Shown: positions 57,502-64,000 of the stretch, one piece after another
Position numbering within the stretch: the first letter of the stretch is position 1
How the letters are laid out: every line of letters starts with the position of its first letter
Assembly: GCA_000381565.1 (NCBI GenBank)
Contig: KB906724.1
Span: forward strand, 180,045 to 244,044
Length of the DNA stretch: 64,000 nt
Direction: 5' to 3'
Origin: Oxalobacteraceae bacterium AB_14
GTDB taxonomy: Bacteria; Pseudomonadota; Gammaproteobacteria; Burkholderiales; Burkholderiaceae_D
The notes under the pieces: model-generated
Database searches by the model: none
What the model saw: only the letters and a program-made list of their open reading frames with translations
Told to the model about the DNA's origin: nothing
Translations under genes and position numbers: made by a program

Positions 57502-58620
57502 ATGACCTTCCTCAAAGAACCCCCCTATAAGCATGGCACGGTTGGCCGTAGCGCCATCGTGCTGGTCAACCTGGGCACGCCCGATGCGCCGACCCGCTCG
57601 GCGGTGCGCCGCTACCTGAAGGAATTCCTGTCCGATCCGCGCGTGGTCGAGATTCCGCGCGCCGTCTGGTGGTTCATTCTCAACCTGATCATCCTGCCGT
57701 TCCGCTCAGGCCAGTCGGCCAAGAAATACGCGTCGATCTGGACCCGCGAGGGCTCGCCGCTGAAGGTGCACACCGCCGCCCAGGCCATGCTGCTGCGCGG
57801 CGCGCTCGGCGAACGCGGCCACCAGAACCTGACCGTGGCCATGGCCATGCGCTACGGCTCGCCTTCCTTGCCCGAGGTGCTGGCCAAGCTGAAGGCCGAC
57901 GGCGTCGAACGCATCGTCGTGCTGCCCGCCTATCCGCAGTATTCCGGCACCACCACCGGCTCGATCTACGACGCCGTGTTCGACCACTACCGCAAGGTGC
58001 GCAACATCCCCGAGCTGCGCTTCGTGCGCAACTACCACGACCACGACGGCTACATCCGCGCATTGCGCCAGTCGGTGCAGGCGCACTGGGACGCCCACGG
58101 CCGCCCGGACAAGCTGGTGCTGAGCTTCCACGGCGTGCCCAAGCGCACGCTGATGCTGGGCGATCCCTACCACTGCGAATGCCTGAAGACCGCGCGCCTG
58201 CTGGCCGCCGCGCTGAAGCTGACGCCCGATCAATACGTCGTCACCTTCCAGTCGCGCTTCGGCAAGGCCGAGTGGCTGCAACCGTACACGGCGCCCACCA
58301 TCGCCCAGCTGGCGCGCGACGGCGTCCAGCGGGTGGACGTGCTGTGCCCCGGCTTCACCAGCGATTGCCTGGAAACGCTGGAAGAAATCTCGATGGAGGT
58401 GCGGCACGACTTCGAGCAGGCCGCCGCCCGCCAAGGCGCCGGATTCCACTACATCCCCTGCCTGAACGAATCGCCGGCCTGGATCGCCGCCATGGCGGAA
58501 ATTGCCGAGCAGCACATGATCGGCTGGCCGACCCAGATGGCCGCGGCCCAGCATGATGAAGTCAAGAAAGATGCGGAGATCGGCCGGGCCGCCGCCCTGA
58601 AACTGGGCGCCGCCGACTGA
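57502..58620 (+). CDS. hemH: ferrochelatase
   Basis: The protein has 372 residues from the ATG at 57502. It inserts Fe(II) into protoporphyrin IX. The family blocks AIVLVNLGTPDAPTRSAVRRYLKEFLSDPRVVEIP, LPAYPQYSGTTTGS and LSFHGVPKRTLMLGDPY (His in FHG is a metal/proton-handling residue) are present. A -10-like TATAAT lies at 57461. It is a conserved neighbour of the grpE-dnaK-dnaJ unit in this group. Confidence 0.96.
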   Translation: MTFLKEPPYKHGTVGRSAIVLVNLGTPDAPTRSAVRRYLKEFLSDPRVVEIPRAVWWFILNLIILPFRSGQSAKKYASIWTREGSPLKVHTAAQAMLLRGALGERGHQNLTVAMAMRYGSPSLPEVLAKLKADGVERIVVLPAYPQYSGTTTGSIYDAVFDHYRKVRNIPELRFVRNYHDHDGYIRALRQSVQAHWDAHGRPDKLVLSFHGVPKRTLMLGDPYHCECLKTARLLAAALKLTPDQYVVTFQSRFGKAEWLQPYTAPTIAQLARDGVQRVDVLCPGFTSDCLETLEEISMEVRHDFEQAAARQGAGFHYIPCLNESPAWIAAMAEIAEQHMIGWPTQMAAAQHDEVKKDAEIGRAAALKLGAAD

Positions 58621-58691
58621 AAAGAGACAATCCCCAGGCAACTGCGCCCGGACAGCGTAATCAGCACTTGCGGGTGACGAGTGCCAGCCTG

Positions 58692-58790
58692 TTAAAATAG
58701 CCGGCTGAAGGGAAAGTCGGCGTAGCATATCCATGCCGTCGCCAAGACGATGTACACCAGGATGGATGCTGCGATCAGTGGCAACTTCAT
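58692..58790 (-). CDS. 32-residue putative single-pass membrane peptide
   Basis: On the minus strand an ATG at 58790, with GGGAGCG shortly upstream, opens a 33-codon frame ending TAA at 58694-58692. The product is one hydrophobic helix (PLIAASILVYIVLATAWI) with a Lys at the N-terminal side and Asp/Arg at the C-terminal end, like many small stress-related membrane peptides. It lies in the hemH-grpE gap, opposite to the heat-shock operon. There is no homology support. Confidence 0.4.
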   Translation of the reverse strand: MKLPLIAASILVYIVLATAWICYADFPFSRLF

Positions 58791-58959
58791 GGTGAGGCGC
58801 TCCCGGAAAATCTGCCGCGATGCTTGTCTTTAGTACAGCATAGACGCTGCGCTGCAAAAAAGTAGAGTCTGCACAGACGAAGTTTTGTAACGCGTGTTAC
58901 ATGAGGCCGCTTGTGGGGCGATGCGGGCTGGCGGTGATGAAATAACGGGCAGAATAACC

Positions 58960-58985
58960 CTTGAAAAGATAGGTTATCGCCCCAT
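58960..58985 (+). promoter_or_regulatory. heat-shock (sigma-32) promoter of grpE-dnaK-dnaJ
   Basis: CTTGAA (58960-58965) and CCCCAT (58980-58985) with a 14-bp spacer match the RpoH consensus, 59 bp before the grpE start. No CIRCE element is seen, so RpoH control is favoured over HrcA. Confidence 0.88.
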
Positions 58986-59044
58986 TTGCAGCCAGTGCAG
59001 TAAGAAAAGTAATGTCAAACAAATACGATAGTAGGAGTCTATAG

Positions 59045-59587
59045 ATGCAAGATCAGGAAAACCAAGCCGTACCTAATCCAGAGGCGGCTGCTGCCGCTGC
59101 GTCGGCCCCGCCATCGAATCCTGACCAGCCTACGCTGGAGGAGCAGCTGTCGGCCACCGAAGCGAAACTGGCCGAGATGCACGACGCCTTCATGCGCGCC
59201 AAGGCCGACGGTGAAAACATCCGTCGCCGCGCCCAGGAAGACGTGGCCAAGGCCCACAAGTTCGCCGTTGAAAGCTTTGCCGAGGCCATGGTGCCGGTCA
59301 AGGACAGCCTGGAAATGGCGCTGAAAGTCGAAACGCCATCGATCGAATCGCTGAAGGAAGGCGTGGAAATGACGCTCAAGCAACTGTCGTCGGCCTTCGA
59401 GAAAAATCGCCTGCTGGAGATACTGCCGGCCCAGGGCGAGAAGCTGGACCCGAACAAGCACCAGGCGGTTGCCGTGGTGCCGGCGGACCAGGAAGCCAAT
59501 ACGGTAGTTTCCGTACTGCAAAAAGGCTATATGATCGCGGACCGCCTGCTGCGTCCCGCCATCGTGACCGCGGCGCAGGCAAAGTAA
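59045..59587 (+). CDS. grpE: nucleotide exchange factor GrpE
   Basis: The protein has 180 residues. An Ala/Pro-rich N-terminus, a long dimerising helix (about 30-80) and a compact beta domain are present. The C-terminal signature [11 protein letters not shown] followed by [21 protein letters not shown] is diagnostic. It releases ADP from DnaK. GGAG sits 8 bp before the ATG. It is first in the heat-shock operon. Confidence 0.97.
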   Translation: MQDQENQAVPNPEAAAAAASAPPSNPDQPTLEEQLSATEAKLAEMHDAFMRAKADGENIRRRAQEDVAKAHKFAVESFAEAMVPVKDSLEMALKVETPSIESLKEGVEMTLKQLSSAFEKNRLLEILPAQGEKLDPNKHQAVAVVPADQEANTVVSVLQKGYMIADRLLRPAIVTAAQAK

Positions 59588-59704
59588 GTCACGGCAATGC
59601 CGCGACGACGAACTGAATAAGTTTTTCGAACTAAGCACTTGAAAACATACAGCATTTCCACATATTAGTACCATCTGAACTTTAGCAAATAAGGAAGAAA
59701 AATC

Positions 59705-61648
<1,944 letters not shown>

Positions 61649-61654
61649 TCCGGC

Positions 61655-61732
61655 GTCATTCCCGCGCAGGCGGGAATCCATGCTGAGTATCCGCAGTCAA
61701 TCAGCATGGGTTCCCGCTTGCGCGGGAACGAC
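61655..61732. repeat. large imperfect REP-like inverted repeat
   Basis: GTCATTCCCGC...GGCGGGAATCCATGCTGA is mirrored by TCAGCATGGGTTCCCGC...GCGGGAACGAC around a 14-nt loop. It is a longer form of the palindrome at 17631-17656 and probably belongs to the same dispersed family. It lies between the dnaK stop and its terminator. Confidence 0.75.
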
Positions 61733-61733
61733 C

Positions 61734-61778
61734 AGCCGAGCCGTGTGGCCGTATATAACGGCGCCGGCTCGGCTTTTT
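61734..61778 (+). terminator. terminator or attenuator between dnaK and dnaJ
   Basis: AGCCGAGCC pairs with GGCTCGGCT and is followed by five T residues. It lies 86 bp after dnaK and 46 bp before dnaJ, so dnaJ is either partly uncoupled or expressed through readthrough. Confidence 0.8.
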
Positions 61779-61824
61779 AGCATAAACAGTACATCAGTAT
61801 TCAATACAGCAAGGTGCCGACAAT

Positions 61825-62955
61825 ATGGCAAAGCGAGATTTCTACGAGACACTTGGTGTCGCCAAAAACGCGTCGGAAGACGAGATCAAGAAGTCGTATC
61901 GCAAACTGGCGATGAAATACCATCCGGACCGCAATCCGGATAGCAAAGAGTCTGAAGAAAAATTCAAGGAAGTCAAAGAAGCCTACGAGATGCTGACCAA
62001 TCCGGAGAAGCGCGAAGCGTATGACCGTTACGGTCACGCCGGCGTCGATCCGAACATGGGCGGCGGCGGCGGCTTCGGCGGCGGCGCCGGCGGTTTCGGC
62101 GACGCCTTCGGCGACATCTTCGGCGACATCTTCGGCGGAGGCGGCCGCGGCCGCAGCCAGGGCCCGCAGGTATATCGCGGCGCTGATTTACGCTATAACC
62201 TGGAGATCACGCTGGAGCAGGCCGCGCACGGCTTCGACACCACCATCCGCGTGCCGTCGTGGGACAAGTGCGACACCTGCCACGGTTCGGGCGCCAAGCC
62301 CGGCACCTCGCCGGTCACGTGCTCGACCTGCGCCGGCCACGGCCAGGTGCGCATGCAGCAGGGCTTCTTCAGCATCCAGCAGACCTGCCCGAAGTGCCAC
62401 GGCACCGGCAAGATCATCCCCGAGCCATGCGCAGCCTGCGCCGGCCAGGGCCGCATCAAGCGCAACAAGACGCTGGAAGTGAAGATCCCGGTCGGCATCG
62501 ACAACGGCATGCGCATCCGCTCGTCCGGCAACGGCGAGCCGGGCACCAATGGCGGACCGTCGGGCGACCTGTATGTGGAAATCCACATCAAGCCGCACAG
62601 CGTGTTCCAGCGCGAGGGCGACGACCTGCATTGCGAAATGCCGATCTCGTTCGCCAAGGCGGCTTTGGGCGGCGACATCGAGGTTCCGACATTGTCTGGT
62701 AAAGTGTCGTTCACGATCCCTGAAGGCACCCAGTCGGGCAAGACCTTCCGCCTCAAGGGCAAGGGCATCAAGGGCGTGCGTTCCGGCTTCGCGGGCGACT
62801 TGTTCTGCCACGTGGCGGTCGAGACCCCGGTCAAGCTGACCGAGAAGCAGAAGGACATGTTGCGCGATTTCGAAAAGCTGACCACCGAGGGCGGCGCCAA
62901 GCACAGCCCGCAAAGCAAGACCTGGCGCGACAAGGTGAAGGACTTTTTTGAATAA
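61825..62955 (+). CDS. dnaJ: co-chaperone DnaJ (Hsp40)
   Basis: The protein has 376 residues. A J domain with the HPD motif (YHPDRN, about 34) is followed by a Gly/Phe-rich linker (about 75-115), four CxxCxG-type zinc repeats ([32 protein letters not shown]) and two C-terminal beta domains ending in a helix. It is a type I DnaJ. It stimulates DnaK ATPase and delivers substrates. Confidence 0.98.
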   Translation: MAKRDFYETLGVAKNASEDEIKKSYRKLAMKYHPDRNPDSKESEEKFKEVKEAYEMLTNPEKREAYDRYGHAGVDPNMGGGGGFGGGAGGFGDAFGDIFGDIFGGGGRGRSQGPQVYRGADLRYNLEITLEQAAHGFDTTIRVPSWDKCDTCHGSGAKPGTSPVTCSTCAGHGQVRMQQGFFSIQQTCPKCHGTGKIIPEPCAACAGQGRIKRNKTLEVKIPVGIDNGMRIRSSGNGEPGTNGGPSGDLYVEIHIKPHSVFQREGDDLHCEMPISFAKAALGGDIEVPTLSGKVSFTIPEGTQSGKTFRLKGKGIKGVRSGFAGDLFCHVAVETPVKLTEKQKDMLRDFEKLTTEGGAKHSPQSKTWRDKVKDFFE

Positions 62956-62998
62956 AGGTTTCGAGTAACTGCGACGTCATGCAGTCTTGGTAATATCG

Positions 62999-63040
62999 GA
63001 CCGCCGCGCCACCCTTTCCGGGTGGACCGGCGGTCTTCTT
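62999..63040 (+). terminator. terminator after dnaJ
   Basis: GACCGCC (62999-63005) pairs with GGCGGTC (63029-63035), with an inner stem CCACCC/GGGTGG. The following TTCTT is a weak T-run. It separates dnaJ from the carbonic anhydrase gene. Confidence 0.75.
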
Positions 63041-63058
63041 ATGTACGAGAGGAGCATC

Positions 63059-63736
63059 ATGAGTGATCTGGACAACAGCAATTCCCCGTTGAGCGACCTG
63101 CTGGACAACAACCGCCGCTGGGCCGAATCGGAAGTCGAGCGCGATCCCGACTTCTTCAACCGCCTGGCGCAGCAAGCCTCGCCGGAATACCTGTGGATAG
63201 GCTGCTCCGACAGCCGGGTGCCGGCCAACGAGCTGCTGGGCCTGGCGCCTGGCGACGTCTTCGTCCATCGCAACATCGCCAACGTGGTGGTGCACTCGGA
63301 CCTGAACGCGCTGTCGGTGCTGCAGTTCGCGATCGACGTGCTGAAGGTCAAACACGTGATCATCGTCGGCCACTACGGCTGCAAGGGCGTGCACGCGGCG
63401 ATGACCGGCACCCGCGTCGGCCTGGCCGACAACTGGCTGCGCCACGTGCAGGACGTGCACCAGAAGCATGAGCGCTACCTGGGCGATGTGCTGACCAGCA
63501 AGCTGCGCGCGGAACGCATGTGCGAGCTCAACGTGGTCGAGCAGGTGTCCAACGTCTGCCAGACCACCATCGTCCAGGACGCCTGGGACCGCGGCCAGAA
63601 CGTCACGGTGCACGGCTGGGTCTACGGCCTGAAGGACGGCAAGCTGCACGATCTGGAAATGACCGTCTCCGCCGCCCACGAACTGGCGCCACGCGTGGCC
63701 AAGCGCCTGAGCGAGTACGAGGCGGAAATCGGCTGA
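63059..63736 (+). CDS. can: beta-class carbonic anhydrase
   Basis: The protein has 225 residues from the ATG at 63059 (GAGAGGAG upstream). Zinc ligands are seen in GCSDSRVPANE (Cys, Asp/Arg pair) and VGHYGCKG (His, Cys), typical of the Can/CynT family; the Asp-Arg dyad fits the usual open or closed active site. It supplies bicarbonate for carboxylation reactions. It follows dnaJ in this lineage. Confidence 0.96.
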   Translation: MSDLDNSNSPLSDLLDNNRRWAESEVERDPDFFNRLAQQASPEYLWIGCSDSRVPANELLGLAPGDVFVHRNIANVVVHSDLNALSVLQFAIDVLKVKHVIIVGHYGCKGVHAAMTGTRVGLADNWLRHVQDVHQKHERYLGDVLTSKLRAERMCELNVVEQVSNVCQTTIVQDAWDRGQNVTVHGWVYGLKDGKLHDLEMTVSAAHELAPRVAKRLSEYEAEIG

Positions 63737-63744
63737 TTTCCGAC

Positions 63745-63778
63745 GCGGTCCGTTGCGACGCCGTTGGCGGCGGACCGC
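63745..63778. terminator. hairpin after the carbonic anhydrase gene
   Basis: GCGGTCCG and CGGACCGC form an 8-bp stem around an 18-nt loop that can fold further. It starts 9 bp after the can stop codon. There is no T-run, so this is a possible factor-dependent terminator. Confidence 0.45.
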
Positions 63779-63864
63779 TATCGCTGGCAGCACAGCGGCT
63801 TTGTGCCGTAGAATGGATTGATTCTTGCTTGCATAAGCGTCATGAACCAACTCCCAACCTCCGC

Positions 63865-64000
63865 ATGACCATGAAACATTTACGCATCGTGGTCGTCAAC
63901 ACCATCATCCACGCCGGCGACGAGGATGACGACGCGCTGCGCGCGCAGGCCGAGCGGGCCCGCGCGCTGCGCATCGGCTTGCTCGAAGCGGGCTATGACA
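63865..64000 (+). CDS. response regulator, ANTAR/NasT-like, truncated by the window edge
   Basis: Only 45 codons are visible. HLRIVVVNT followed by ...RALRIGLLEAGYD resembles the start of the receiver domain of ANTAR response regulators (NasT/AmiR), which bind RNA hairpins to antiterminate. The start is the ATG at 63865 or 63871. An 8-codon frame (ATG at 63842) overlaps the first start (its stop lies in GCATGA), which could couple translation. The call rests on a short stretch. Confidence 0.5.
   Translation, partial: MTMKHLRIVVVNTIIHAGDEDDDALRAQAERARALRIGLLEAGYD

Noticed and set aside
58621-59044. CIRCE element or hrcA gene near grpE
   Set aside because: Looked for the TTAGCACTC-type inverted repeat and found none; only the RpoH-type promoter is supported.

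Overview
The window looks like chromosomal DNA from a high-GC betaproteobacterium of the Oxalobacteraceae (Massilia/Duganella/Janthinobacterium type). This rests on recognised proteins, not on a database search: an isoaspartyl methyltransferase-like / rhodanese / TolC string, nadK-recN, hemH, grpE-dnaK-dnaJ followed by a beta-carbonic anhydrase, a PEP-CTERM protein, a flavin-dependent halogenase next to a TonB-dependent receptor, and several orphan family-3 solute-binding proteins.

Positions 1-10,884 form a visibly AT-richer accessory region. It holds small or unrecognised proteins (including two tandem paralogues), a P-loop protein, an H-NS homologue, a lone trypsin-like protease and a PIN-domain protein coupled to a large partner. 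Two complete insertion sequences lie here. An IS4-family element (3315-4728, 10-bp target duplication) sits in a small secreted-protein gene. An IS256-family element (6997-8348, 8-bp duplication) splits a coiled-coil membrane-protein gene; removing the element and one duplication rejoins a 502-residue frame. A tRNA-Gly(CCC) gene and a decayed membrane-protein gene mark the passage into high-GC core DNA.

From 11.2 to 20.5 kb come an ohrR/ohr peroxide-resistance pair and a glycoside/halogenase locus: halogenase, TonB receptor, MFS carrier and GH1 beta-glucosidase. The receptor/halogenase intergenic region carries four near-identical 14-bp palindromes spaced exactly 21 bp. A fifth copy lies just downstream of a good promoter for the beta-glucosidase, which suggests one LacI-type regulon whose regulator is not in the window.

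From 20.7 to 51.7 kb is mixed core and housekeeping DNA: trmB, recQ, uppP, a P-type ATPase, secreted metalloproteases of the M36/M4 and M64 types, amidohydrolase and M14 genes, regulators (AraC, LysR, TetR), TolC, gloA, OsmC and a PQQ-type sugar dehydrogenase.

From 51.8 kb to the end is stress and repair. nadK-recN sits behind a promoter with a perfect CTGT-N8-ACAG LexA box. A small AT-richer insert between recN and hemH carries a FitA/FitB-type toxin-antitoxin pair whose toxin has an in-frame amber codon. grpE-dnaK-dnaJ follows a consensus heat-shock sigma-factor promoter. The window ends inside a probable ANTAR response-regulator gene.
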